A program made the translations under genes and the position numbers. The notes under the pieces were generated by a model. It was not told where the DNA came from. It searched no databases and saw only the letters and a program-made list of their open reading frames with translations. A DNA stretch of 64,000 bases from Ectocarpus siliculosus (taxonomy: Eukaryota; Sar; Phaeophyceae; Ectocarpales; Ectocarpaceae): NCBI GenBank assembly GCA_000310025.1, contig FN648469.1:71600-135599 (forward strand), in the 5' to 3' direction. How positions within the stretch are numbered: the first letter of the stretch is position 1; each line of letters opens with the position of its first letter. Positions 1-10,347 of this stretch are shown here, piece after piece.

Positions 1-34
1 TAGTTCGTCCGTAGATTTCGTAGCTTTGCTGGTT

Positions 35-670
35 GCTGTCTGAGTAAACGAGGCTACCCGTGCACCCGACTGCCGCATGTGACACGATGGGCGCTGCCAG
101 GCAATGCGCGTGGCCATAACGTTGGCGGCAGTGCCAATGTGAGAGTGGCGAGGGTGCGCTTCTATGTTCCCTCCGCCTCCTCGATGAAGCCTGTTGGGCA
201 TGGCTGTGTGTGAGCTCGAGGGATAGAGTCGACGGCAGCACACTCATGTGCCTACTAGTAGGAAGCTACGCGGGTTAACGCCTTCCTCGCTCTCGGTAGC
301 GATGCGCATCCCCGACGGCAAGCAAAATACGCCAATCAATCCGGACAATAACATAATGTTCTTGTGCCTACAAATGGAAGTTCGCCCGGGGGTATTTGGT
401 GCTTGCCGAAAGAGCGGGACTTAACTATATTGTGCCGGTCCGCGTTCTGATGGTCTTCTTCATTCGGGTGGGTGTGATCGTGCGTACCAGCCAGATCATC
501 AGCAAGCACGATTGGCGAGATTGTTGACTGCGTGGACTCCCTCGCCACATACAGTGCATATGCATGGATGGGCGCTGTGATAAGTACTCTTCCTTCTCTC
601 CGCTGAGGGCCGGTCCAAGACTGTTGTTATTTCCGGGTGCGCGTCAGGTTGTCTCATTTTTCTTCGCGCG
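35..670. repeat. diverged tandem duplication, copy 1
   Basis: This stretch aligns by eye with 1,064-2,070. Shared anchors in the same order are GAGGCTACCCGTGCA, ACGATGGG(C/T)GCTGCCAGG, ACGGCAAGCA, CAGATCATCAGC and AGGGCCGGTC. The best reading frame on the minus strand (336-548) covers one of the shared blocks, but it is not conserved in a way that suggests coding. No gene is recognised. The stretch 670-1,064 between the copies holds nothing I can identify. Confidence 0.6.
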
Positions 671-1063
671 AGAAACAAGTCAGGGTCCCCACCAACAATA
701 ATAGTTCATCTGCTAGCAGAGGTGCAGGCACACTTTGGTTCGACCAGGATCGTTAAAAAGTGTTATTTTTCGTTCTCTGCTCAGTTACGTCTAACATCTA
801 TCTGTGTACATTCCCAAGCTCGGTAGAGTTTGGTCTCTATCGACCAAAATTCACTCTCTCTGTCCCTGTCATTTTCGTTCGTAAAGCCCACCCCTTGCCC
901 GACAGGGTCTCAAATGCTGATCTCGAGCCACAGTGGTCAGAGAGACGAGAGTGGGTGTGTTCTCGAGAGTTAGTGCCTTGTCTTCTCTCCGCTCTTCTTT
1001 CTCGCCTTTCGCCGGTGGGGTCCCCACGACAACAACGGCAACCGCTATTGGTTGTTTTTCATC

Positions 1064-2070
1064 TTGCTGACTGAGTAGACTAAAGAGGCTACCCGTGCAT
1101 CCGGCTGCTGTATGGGAGACGATGGGTGCTGCCAGGGAATGGGCAGGACCATGATGCTTTCTGCAGTGCTCTGTCTATGCTCTCGTCCGCCTCCTTTCCG
1201 AAGCCTGTCGTTCCAGGCTCACTGTCTTCGCGTCGCTCTCTTGGTCTCGCTCTCGTACTTCTTCTATATGATTCCGTTTGTTCATGCTTTGTTTTTTTGG
1301 GGTCCCGCGTCCACCCATCGTTTCGCGGTGTTCATCTGACACGGATGTCAGGGTTCTTGAGATGCGGTAGTTCGCCAGTGGTGGTTATAGGCTGTTGCCC
1401 GGTCTTGTCTGTGGTCATGTTCTTTTAGTACACTTGTCACCACATTGTAGTAGCTCCTGCCTCCTACGGCTAACGCCTATTGCTCGCGTAGCGTTGCACG
1501 CCTCCAACGGCAAGCAGAATAGAGTATGCGAATCATGAAGTTGCGTTGACGTCATTCATGATGTGGGTTGACGTTTGTTTTGACGACAAAAATGAATGCA
1601 AGTTCGGCCGGACGTGTTTGTTTTGCCGAGTGAGAGGGACTGTTGTACCGGTCCACGTTTCTGGTGGTCTCCTGCATTCGGGTGTGATACCGCGTACTGG
1701 ACAGATCATCAGCGAGCATCATTAGCGAGGAGATTGTTGACAGCATCAAGTCCCTCGCAACAAAAAAGTGCATGCAGTAGGGGACCTAATAAAGTGGCAT
1801 GTAGAGGCAAGAGAGGAGAATATGCCACTATTCAGGGCAGTGCCATTATTCGATAATCGGGTTCATGCACACGTATGTATGTCGAGATTGTGACAAGAGA
1901 TTTTGATGCCACTATATGTGCAATTCCGGCTATTCAAGTTGCCACTACGTTGGGCCACCTACTGTACGCACGCATGGATGGGCATTCTGAGAAGTGCCCT
2001 CTCTCGCCGTTCAGGGCCGGTCGCGGCTGTTCTTTTCGGGAGCGCTCGGGCGACATGTGTATCAGACCCT
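1064..2070. repeat. diverged tandem duplication, copy 2
   Basis: This is the second copy of the unit at 35-670, in the same orientation and longer because of extra sequence at about 1,150-1,430 and 1,780-1,960. The anchors are those listed for copy 1. Short frames here are interrupted and unlike any family I know. From 2,070 to about 2,400 I see no feature. Confidence 0.6.
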
Positions 2071-2399
2071 CTGGCCGAACATGCTAGCTAGTTTGTCGTG
2101 CGTCCACAGGACAACTTGTGTCTAGGCTCGGTGTTCGTTAGGGTTAGCTTCTTCGGGTTGGACTTTGTAGGCTCAATATTCTGTGGGTATGCATCGCTCG
2201 TTACAGTATCTTTCCGTTTGCGTCAGTTGCAGACTGCGGGGCCCCGCCCGTGACGCGTGACTCTCCGTTCCTTTCTCAAGTGGAACGTGTGTTGTTGTTT
2301 TCCTTCGTTGGTGAGTAGGATGAGCCCGGCATGACGCAAGAAAGGAAAAAAAGGAAGCTTGGGACTAGCGTGCCGACGATATTAGTCGGCTTGCTTTTG

Positions 2400-3517
2400 A
2401 AACAATATATGTACTTGCAGGATGGTCGACGTGTCGTGACATCACCCTAAGGTATATACTCCAAGGATTCATTCCGTCGCACTACTTGGAAATAGAGTAG
2501 GTGGAGGTTTTATTTTATTTATTTTTTTGCTTGCGCACGCGGCACACCTTTTCGACGTCAAGCCACATATTCTTCAATTCAAACTCTTGGCAGGGCAGTC
2601 AGAAAACTGTACATTGGTTGCCGCGTATCATCATTACTTTCATCGCCGCTCACCAGGGCGTTAACGTCATCAAGCGAACCTTTGCGGCACTACTCGCGGC
2701 GTAGATATGTCCGCCATTCTTTTCCGGTGTTGGTTGGGTTTTTCTTCTGCATGTTTTTATCGGATCCTGCAGCCTCAACGCCGTTATCGGATGGTTGTTA
2801 CAGTAAATACAGAGCATCTCCACAATATAATCTCTTTTTGGTCAAGCCTTCATCATCTTCACATACAGGTACCCGTGCGTTCTCACCACATATTACGTGG
2901 TGCCACGCCTTTCCACTCTCACCCACGCACGGGAACAAATTCTCATGAGGGTTCCAACTTCTTCGCCGTCTTCATTTTTTCTCCCTTTTCACCGTTCGTT
3001 GTCGATTACTTTCGCATGCGGTTCTAGCCCTCGCGACCGCTGGGGGCGCTGGGGCCGTGCAGTACCCAGTATTTCTTACTTTAGTATGGGAAAATATAAT
3101 AAGTCGTCGCTCGATTTTGCACCAGACACCGCAACCGAATGATAAAAGGCCGACGCGCGTCACAAATGATATGACAGCACGGAGCATAGACGCGCAGCAC
3201 GCGTCAGCCGTACTTGTAGACCTACCGCAAGCCATTAAAGGGTGGCCCAGCTTTGGTAAATTGTAGCGCGCATGTATCTACAACAAGCTGTTTTACGCTG
3301 CATGCAGCAGCACGCACTGCAATAGCAGTACACCTGTCAATCAAGCACAGATAAAGGCCGACACACGTCGCAACTGGTTGACAGCATAGAATAGACGCGC
3401 AGCACGGGTCGGCCGTACTTGCAGACCTACCGCAAGTCAACTAAGGTTTAAGCGCAGATTTGAACGCACGTGTGTGCATATCGACAGCGGCACCACGCTT
3501 GATACAGCACACAGCAG
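2400..3517 (+). repeat. family T repeat, left part
   Basis: This is the left part of a dispersed repeat whose uninterrupted copy is at 40,411-41,840. Shared blocks in order are GGATGGTCGACGTGTCGTGA (2,422 and 40,431), the segment with GGCCGACGCGCGTC (3,150 and 40,577), GACAGCATAGAATAGACGCG (3,380 and 40,793) and the block with GACAGCGGCACCACGCTTGA (3,483 and 40,883). Similarity stops sharply at 3,517 and resumes at about 10,348, so the unit is split by the block between. About 2,470-3,025 has no match to the other copy and no recognised gene. Confidence 0.7.
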
Positions 3518-3524
3518 GGTAATA

Positions 3525-3542
3525 TACATTATTGTCGATATG
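3525..3542 (+). repeat. left terminal inverted repeat of the palindrome-array block
   Basis: TACATTATTGTCGATATG matches the complement of 10,321-10,339 at 16 of 19 aligned positions, with one gap. It begins 7 bases inside the probable target duplication. Confidence 0.5.
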
Positions 3543-3546
3543 GCAC

Positions 3547-4195
3547 ACGCTTCCATGGAAGTGGATTGCTACTTCCATGGAAGTATATTGTTATTTGCAT
3601 GGAAGCCCATGGAAGCTTCCCCCGCTTCCATGGAAGCTCCATCTACTTTCATGGAAGGTCCTTCCATGAAAGCCGCATGGAAGTGGTCGTGCGAATCCGC
3701 CACCGTACTTCCACGCTACTTCCATGGAAGTACCTCGTACTTCCATGGAAGTCGATGGAGCTTCCATGGAATCAGCGGTGGTAGCTTACATGGAAGTCTC
3801 GCCTGAAACTTCCACGGAAGTCCGGCCATCGATCCTATACGAGAATCTGGCATTAACTTCCACGGAAGTATATTTACTTCCATGCAAATTACTTCCATGG
3901 AAGTAAACGGAACGATTGGGCAGCGACTTCCATGGAAGAGAATCAACTTCCATGGAAGCGTTCGTCTCGATTCCCACGCAACTTCCATGGAACTTTGTCA
4001 ACTTCCACGGAAGACATTTCTTGCACTGCCATGGAAGTCATTGAATTTGCCAGAGGTCAACTTCCGTGGAATCCAGCGACTTCCATGGAAGCCATTATTC
4101 GAACTTCCGTGGAAGTGTTCGATGGCGAGCAAAGGTCGTCTTCCATTAACTTCCATGGAAGCTGGCCAAGAACATATTGCCCCATGGAACAAGAG
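3547..4195. repeat. left array of the ACTTCCATGGAAGT palindrome
   Basis: About 27 copies of a 12-14-bp perfect or near-perfect palindrome centred on CCATGG are scattered at irregular 15-40-bp spacing, with unrelated sequence between them. The spacers differ, so this is not an ordinary satellite. Most non-consensus sites change only the central CATG, to CACG or CGTG (for example near 3,810, 3,860, 4,001, 4,062 and 4,102), which stays close to dyad symmetry. Long frames crossing the array only read the motif repeatedly (TSMEV, FHGS, LPWK) and are not genes. Confidence 0.9.
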
Positions 4196-4304
4196 GCAAA
4201 CATAACAAGTCACAAGACGCGCATGCCACGCTGCTGTCATGAAGGATGAAGGGGCACACAGAGGAGACAATATTACTGGATAGAAATTATGACCACATGC
4301 ATTG

Positions 4305-4600
4305 ATGATGAGGAGCCGCGGAGCGCGAAGCGTGCCATTTTTCCCTTCACGCTCAAGGAGGGAAGAAAAGGCTTTAAATATCGGGCTCTTTCAACCATCG
4401 CGCTGTAGAGTGCCCCTTCCGCGTTAAAAAAAACGTGAATGAATGGTATGTCAAAATATTTCCGCCTGTGGTGTTGAATGACAAGATAATAACGAGGTCT
4501 ATAGAGCACCGATTTACGATCTGCTGGGTTGTAACGAAAGAACGAAGCTAATTAGGGCACTGTTTGATAACAGATGGCCGTGGGTCTGTACCCATATTCA
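4305..4600. repeat. dispersed repeat shared with 18,475-18,750
   Basis: Roughly 75 percent similar by eye to 18,475-18,750. Shared anchors are CCGCGGAG, ATATCGG, a GCACCGATT segment and CAGATGGCCGTG, in the same order and orientation. It lies immediately inside the left palindrome array. No coding function is seen. Confidence 0.45.
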
Positions 4601-5019
4601 TCGAATTTATTGCCCTCGTCCCCGGGAGTTGGACGAGAGGTAAAGGAACACAAATAAGGCGGAGATCGCCTACACACACACACGAAGCGAAGAAGCGAGC
4701 ATTGATCCGTGTGGAGGAAGCGAAAGGCAAGGGAGTTATTTCGTGGTTGACAATAACAGCAGAACGCCTACAACTGCAAGAGCAGTGTAGCAGCTGTGGT
4801 ACGCTGTGGGTGGCGTGTGTGGCTGAGGCTTGCGTAGAGAAACACAGAATGATTTATTACCTTCACACAGACGCCCAAGCTGTCTTCACCCAACGGTTAC
4901 AGACTTGGCAACGCCTCCACAATAATACTGCATCGAACCCAATGCAGTATAATAGAGCCGTTCTACAAGCACTTCTACAAGCACTTCTAACAGACAACGC
5001 AAGGGTTGTCAGCAGATGA
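4564..5019 (+). CDS. unrecognised open frame
   Basis: This is a 151-residue frame with a basic stretch rich in Arg and Lys at residues 25-60, then a leucine- and glutamine-rich part (LQALLQALL near the end). I recognise no family. It lies just upstream of the nuclease-like fragment at 5,236 inside the putative transposon, so it could be a decayed upstream part of the same protein or a chance frame. The length alone is weak evidence. Confidence 0.15.
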   Translation: MITDGRGSVPIFIEFIALVPGSWTRGKGTQIRRRSPTHTHEAKKRALIRVEEAKGKGVISWLTITAERLQLQEQCSSCGTLWVACVAEACVEKHRMIYYLHTDAQAVFTQRLQTWQRLHNNTASNPMQYNRAVLQALLQALLTDNARVVSR

Positions 5020-5235
5020 AAGAATGCTGCCTGATCTATATCGGGAGTCAATCGGTCGTGTACTGGGGAGTCACGATCGAACAAACTGCGACACAGGCAA
5101 ACTTTGTGGTGCAGGTGCATTGTTATCATGCAAGGACCGCTTGAGCTGAGACCACTCCCTCGTCTGCACCAAGAGCGGCGCCTCAACCTTCCTCCAGAAT
5201 AGGATGGTTCGGGTATTCCTCAAGACACTGCGCGA

Positions 5236-5768
5236 GTGGCAGTGCCCATCGCCGTTGAGGATTCTTCCCCTTTTACCACAGGCATTGGTAGGGGAAACGG
5301 AGTGCAATACAGGATGGATTTTGTAATCTCCCCAGGATTACATGCAGGAGAGAAGGAAGAGGAACTCTGCACCAAGTCCATTCTTATAGACGTAGCAATC
5401 GTCAACCCATCCACAGGTCGAAGCATCGTCAAGTCGATCCACAAGCCAGGATCCGCCCTCGAAGATCGAGTCGTAAGTAAGTCTTATCGCTATTGCGGGA
5501 ACTTTCTACCCGTCTAGATCTACCCTCCTTGCTTGCTGCTTTTTCAACGTATGATGGTCTTGGTGAAGGCGCCAATCGACTCATCGTAGCTATCGCCAAT
5601 CACTTGGCACAGGAAGCTTTTTGCCGGGGGAATTTTGACAACGAAAGAGCCTTAGTTCGCCCGAGTGCTTTTCACACTAACAGGATTCGGAGACGGTTTA
5701 CCTTCGAGCTACAGCTCGTTTACTGTCGATGCGAACTCGCGATGTGTTCAAACGTCATGGGCTACTGA
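5236..5768 (+). pseudogene. restriction-like endonuclease C-terminal fragment of a retroelement polyprotein
   Basis: Two overlapping frames join into one recognisable region with a frameshift near 5,500. The first reads RMDFVISPG, then ILIDVAIVNPSTG, then SALEDRVVSKSYRY. The second continues with LAAFSTYDGLGEGANRLIV and ends in a basic RIRRRF stretch. The order Asp, then hydrophobic-Asp-Val with NP, then Lys near Tyr, followed by an aromatic FSTYGxLG motif, resembles the PD-(D/E)xK-like tail after the reverse transcriptase in some non-LTR retroelements of algae and other eukaryotes. The RT itself is not visible upstream. The assignment is by pattern memory only, and the fragment cannot be functional as it stands. 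Confidence 0.4.
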
Positions 5769-6208
5769 ACGACCAACTTCCACCAGGGCCAATCGGTTGG
5801 GATCTCTGCGACAAAGATAGTAATGAGTGTAATACTTTTGGGAGTAACGTAGACGAAGGAAAGGGAAAGGGAAGAAAGGAAGACGAAGACGACGATGGAG
5901 GAGGAGGTCAACATGGAGGAGTGGAAGAGAGCAAAGGGTTAGAGCCAGATGACCTTCCCCAAAACAAAAAACGGAGGGCTAGGGAAGAACTGGCAAGAGA
6001 TTGTTGTCAAAATGAGGATCAGAATGATGGTAGCGACAACAAAGGGGATGATGGTGAAAGAACTCCTAAACGAACTCGAGTACAAGGTAATAGCCTTGGT
6101 AGACGCGTGCAGTTTTCTTCTGTTGCCACTGTTTCTGTCTTTGATCCGAAGGATAGTTTAGCCTCCCCAATGCTGCCCCCTCACGGGGTCCCAGTTCATG
6201 GCAGATAG
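5729..6208 (+). CDS. acidic low-complexity frame, unrecognised
   Basis: This 159-residue frame overlaps the end of the nuclease-like fragment. It has a Lys/Gly stretch, then runs of Asp/Glu and Gly (residues about 45-65), then basic clusters such as KKRRAR and PKRTR that could act as nuclear localisation signals. No fold is recognised. It may be the C-terminal tail of the upstream protein or a chance product of a GA-rich stretch. Confidence 0.2.
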   Translation: MRTRDVFKRHGLLNDQLPPGPIGWDLCDKDSNECNTFGSNVDEGKGKGRKEDEDDDGGGGQHGGVEESKGLEPDDLPQNKKRRAREELARDCCQNEDQNDGSDNKGDDGERTPKRTRVQGNSLGRRVQFSSVATVSVFDPKDSLASPMLPPHGVPVHGR

Positions 6209-6209
6209 A

Positions 6210-8340
6210 AGTGTTTTGTGTTTTCAACCGCACTAAGGCTGACGTATTTTCATTGGTCAGCCGGTTAGCGCGGTCGATGCTAATAGTAAAGACACACACG
6301 AAGCAGGTAGTTGCTCGGTTTACAACCCCGGGAAAGCGGAGGAAGCACTCGGTAAGCTAAACACGCAACACCGTCTCGTGGTGGGTGTCATCGTCATTGC
6401 TGTTGTTGCTTTGGCCTTTGGGGAGAGGGATGATCGGTAATCGAAACCTTTGCGCCTGGCCAAGGGTACACGTGAAAATCATTTCAAGACACATAATCGG
6501 CCTGTCAATCGAAGATCGGGGTCATTTGTGGGGAGGGACAAACTTGGTTGGGACGGCGGGGGCATATACCCATGTATCTGAGCAGCACGCAGCCCACGCA
6601 AGGAAAAATAACTCCGAAATCCATCTTGGGTACAGCAGCCTCCCGCTATCATTCTTATTTGGGACAGACCAACAAGTGCAACCACGTCTCCTCTTCCTCT
6701 AGTCAGGTTTCAGGCACTTCACGCTGACTCCATGCACTCGCAGATGATTGACCAACAGATATTTCACCTTCCGCTCCAAACAAAAACTCAGATTTCAACG
6801 CCTCTCTCTGCATCCACGCCGGGGCGTCGGCGGTTCGGGGTCATCTTTTTGGGGTTAGGGCATATACCCATCCATGTATGCCCGGGTTTTCTGCCGTTGC
6901 CTCGGTGCCTTGGCGTCCCGATCTCGCATGGTGTGCATCACTGCTAGCGCTGCTGGACACCCCGGTCATCTTCGCAATCTTAGGGTTAGAAACCCCAGGG
7001 AGCCGCAATAATAGGCCGCCAGTCGCCCGTGTGGCCTATTGGTCCAGCCAAACGTAACCCTACAACAAGAAGAAGACCAAGGCTACGGGTAGATTATTTG
7101 CGACACTATGTTCCCTGTTGTGCAGTACTATGTAGAGGAGGCGGCAACGTCAAGTTTGCAAGGCAAGTGTGGTTCGATGTGAAAGCTGGTCAATGACCTG
7201 TTCCAACCGAATTTGACGGATACTACTACTCCTACTGTTTTTCGGTTGGCTCGTGGGGTTTTGGAACTGAAGTTCTACGGAAAGGTAGATGTACCGACGT
7301 CCGATTGTTTGTTGTGAAGACAAAACACTTCGTACCCCCGGCCCCCTTCGAAACCATCGAGCAGTCTCCGGCGGCCGAAACGATCCTACAACCGAGGCTT
7401 GTGTGGAGCTTTACATAACACTCTTGCCCCTTTCATCTGGCCGTTTCGAGACATACATACTGAGACGCAATGGAGGCCGGCCACAAACCGCGGTTTAGTA
7501 TGGGCTATAAGATGTACCAGCTGTCGCTACAACGAGCGACAGCTGATAGATGTAACTGTCATCAGACGTGTGCGTCCACGGGCGTAAATAGAGTGCAAAT
7601 ACCACACACCTGATCCTACACCTGCTGTGCGCTGGAGTGAGAGCCGTGGTAACGTAAACTTTCACCCGCCGGCTACCCCCCTCGTGTCCACATCCCGCTT
7701 TCGTGAACATAGTCTACACACTATTGCCGAACACCCTGTTCCCTCTTGTTTTGATCGTTGGTTTTCCAACTCCAAGCGAAACAGCAGGACACAAGTCGGC
7801 TCTCGTCACATAGCGCACCAATCGTCATGGCACCACTTCGAGCGTGTGCTCAATTGCGATATCTCTGGGCGTGATAGCTTTGTTAGGCATGGGTGCCGAG
7901 TGTGGGAAGACCTTCGCGGCGGCGTGGAATCAAAATCGTGTTTTTGGTCCGGGCAATCGGGCCGCATCGCCAGGCGAAATAGCCAAACCGGATTTCACAT
8001 CGCCACGATGCTCTCGCCACATACAGCACCCATGCTCAACACGACCATCACGCCCCTCGACACCACCATGGTGCACACGCTCGAAGCGCGATGGCGATCG
8101 GCGTGCAAGGTTTCGAGAACAAATGTGGTACTGTGTTCATATTGTTGGCAATTGAACGCGGCGGTAAACAAAAATGCGCGACAGCATTACATGGCCTCAT
8201 CACACCACAGAGAGTCTACCGGCATCGACCCCAGATGCTGTCGCCCGCTGCGCGTGTGTGTCACCTGTGATGCGTACGCTGTCTGCTGTGCGTGTGTTGT
8301 CTGCGGTGCGGTGTCGCCCGCAGAGCGTGTGTTCTCTGCT
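6210..8340. other. stretch without recognisable genes
   Basis: This interior part of the putative transposon has only short frames, except a 244-codon frame at 7,627-8,361 (+). That frame begins with GTG rather than ATG, is unlike any family I know, and ends in a cysteine-rich stretch. I do not call it a gene. Isolated TTAGGGTTAG at about 6,981 is too short to mean a telomere. Confidence 0.5.
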
Positions 8341-8399
8341 GCAATCAGCTGGGTACCCTGAAAAAGAAAACAAGCGCATCTGCTGACCCCAGTAGTCTA

Positions 8400-9061
8400 A
8401 GATCAGGTCGTGTACTCAAAAACCTACATTTAGCGAACAGACGTGACAAAATCTTTGGTCTTGATGGGGCCCTATATTGCGGCGAAACCTCAAGCCAGAT
8501 AAGAAATCTCGCTTCGCTCGAATACAACCAGCACATACTACGTGAACCCATGCGTTGGTGATGATCCTCACAGGGACTTTGCCTATGAAGTTGTTGCAGT
8601 CTCAACCACCCTTCTTGTACAGCAACACCTTGATGGTTGCGTCCTTCCACTCTTGGGGGGTCTCTCCTCCGTTCGACAACTCACCGAGGATGGCATGGAG
8701 GAGGTGCTCCACGAGGATGGGTTCCTCGTCGTCGTCGATCTTGAGCTACTCCGCAGGTAGGGAGTCATTGCCATGTGCTTTCCAGTTTTGCAGTCCTTTC
8801 GTTACCCGTTCCACCTCCTTGAGGTCTGGCACTGATCCCAAAACGTGGAGTGGCACCGGTCGCCGGTCGCTGCGTCACTTGCTTGATACTGTCTGGGGTC
8901 AGGGTGGGTGACTTGGGGTTGAGGAGGGGGCCGACGAACCTCGCCCATCGATCGAGGATGTCGTCCTTCCTCCCGAGCAGCACGATGCCATTCTCGTCCG
9001 CAACGGGCTGCTTTCCTCCCGCTTGTTGCCTCCCACTGAGACCCACTGATCTCTTCATTCA
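8400..9061 (-). pseudogene. LINE (non-LTR) reverse transcriptase fragment
   Basis: Read on the minus strand from 9,061, the frame gives DENGIVLLGRKDDILDRWAR, then FVGPLLN. This is the typical linker before the RT palm in LINE polyproteins, where a line such as 'DGxxLTDxxEILDRWxxHFxxLLN' is common. After frame changes it continues with KIDDDEEPILVEHL, ELSNGGETPQEWKDATI and DCNNF, matching the conserved W(K/R)xAxI...KGD...CNNYRGI region. Several frameshifts and stops are present and the catalytic palm core is not reached. It lies inside the putative palindrome-array transposon, so it is either cargo or a later insertion. Confidence 0.6.
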
Positions 9062-9069
9062 GGTGTTTT

Positions 9070-9755
9070 GGTAGAGGCCTGACAGATCGCGGTGATTGAT
9101 TGTCGCTCGTTTCGAGTATTATTGGTCACATATCTGTCCAGGTGGGCATATGTGCCCGTTTTCCCTGCTGCTGCAGCCACTCCCTTACACACTTATTTGA
9201 GGGCCCTTCACGACGTTGTGTTCAAATTTGTCCTTATCACTCGACGCGCTTCCCGCGGAAGACGAGGGCTCGAGAAATAAAGACATGTTCGCGCGCGGTT
9301 TCATACACGATGACAATGACCCAACATTTCACGTCCGTGCGATATTCATAGACCCTATTTTTCGTCCTTGTGGCAACTAACTGTGGTGCTTGATGTTTTA
9401 GACACTCACGCCCGGTTGGCCGTTGGGGGGGAAGAGCAGAGGGTGCCACGCGCACGACAGCTAACAACGTGGGGGCTCCGAACAATCATCCTCTGGTCGT
9501 ACCACCCAACGCATATCTATGTATGTGCAGGGCACCTGAAACAGTCATCATGTCATCATGTCTTTCTACCGCCAGATCCGACTTCACACGAACATGCGAC
9601 ACATGTTTCTTCCTTCTCCAGTAAAAAAACAGGGCCAAGGGGTGGATCCCCCCGCATATGGTAAGGTGGGATAACCTGCCATGGGAACTGAGACACGCGG
9701 ACTACATACAGTCTACGCCTCCTCCCGTCATGCTACCTACTGTACCATGGTTGAC
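9070..9755. other. stretch without recognisable genes
   Basis: Only short frames occur between the LINE remnant and the right palindrome array. Nothing supports a gene, RNA or repeat here. Confidence 0.5.
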
Positions 9756-10315
9756 TTCCACCTGGAGCGGAGAGTAGGACGGGTGATGATGTACTTCCAT
9801 GGAAGTATCGGCATGACATCTGTGAACGTTTCCATGGAAGTCGCTTCTGATTCCTTCCATGGAAGCTTGGGGCGGATGGCGTACTTCCATGGAAGTATCG
9901 CCACGATACATTTGTACAGCTTCCATGGAAGCCGCATATTTTGACTTCCATGGAACCTGGGGTCGGGTGGTGTACTTCCATGGAAGTAGAGCGATGATGC
10001 TTCCATGGAAGCTAGATATTATGCTTCCATGGAAGCTGTCCGATTATGGCCCACTTCCATGGAAGCACGTGGAAGTGGGTGTAATCGACTTCCGTGGAAG
10101 CATTCCAAACTACTTCCATGGAAGCTACCAAACTTCCATGGAAGCTTCAACTTCGATGGAACTTGTTGCTGACCCCCCAGCTACGTGAACTTCCACGGAA
10201 GTCGCCCACACTTCCATGAAAGTCAGTTTCGAGCTTCCATGGAAGTTAAATCAATGAGCTTCCATGGAAGTATGTACTGCTTCCATGGAAGTAAACATCT
10301 ACTTCCATGGTAGCT
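9755..10315. repeat. right array of the ACTTCCATGGAAGT palindrome
   Basis: About 20 copies of the same palindrome as the left array, at 17-38-bp spacing, with unrelated spacers. Variants again fall mainly in the central CATG (CGTG near 10,090, CACG near 10,189). This array ends just before the right inverted repeat at 10,321. Confidence 0.9.
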
Positions 10316-10320
10316 ACACA

Positions 10321-10339
10321 CATATGGACATTAAATGTA
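10321..10339 (-). repeat. right terminal inverted repeat of the palindrome-array block
   Basis: The complement reads TACATTTAATGTCCATATG and pairs with 3,525-3,542. It ends 8 bases before the second ACACAGCAG. Confidence 0.5.
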
Positions 10340-10347
10340 GAGGACTG

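Larger units (their letters stand above)
3518..10347. mobile_element. putative DNA transposon with subterminal palindrome arrays
   Basis: A 6.8-kb block interrupts family T at a point that is uninterrupted in the other copy (about 40,909-40,920). Both sides carry ACACAGCAG (3,509-3,517 and 10,348-10,356), a possible 9-bp target duplication, although nearby CAG repeats blur its exact length. Just inside lie imperfect inverted repeats: TACATTATTGTCGATATG at 3,525-3,542 and the complement of TACATTTAATGTCCATATG at 10,321-10,339, placed nearly symmetrically. Each end then has a dense array of ACTTCCATGGAAGT palindromes. Subterminal repeat arrays are known in several eukaryotic DNA transposon superfamilies as transposase-binding sites. 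No transposase was recognised inside. The interior holds a retroelement-like nuclease fragment and a LINE remnant. The block could instead be a composite of two array insertions. Confidence 0.55.

Noticed and set aside
3547-4195. CRISPR array
   Set aside because: The repeats are 12-14 bp, variable and palindromic, spacing is irregular, and the genome is eukaryotic.
3474-4249. Overlapping frames rich in TSMEV, FHGS and LPWK
   Set aside because: They only translate the palindrome in different frames on both strands. This is a by-product of the array, not a repeat protein.
7627-8361. 244-codon plus-strand frame as a gene
   Set aside because: No ATG near the start, no familiar motif, and composition like the surrounding DNA.
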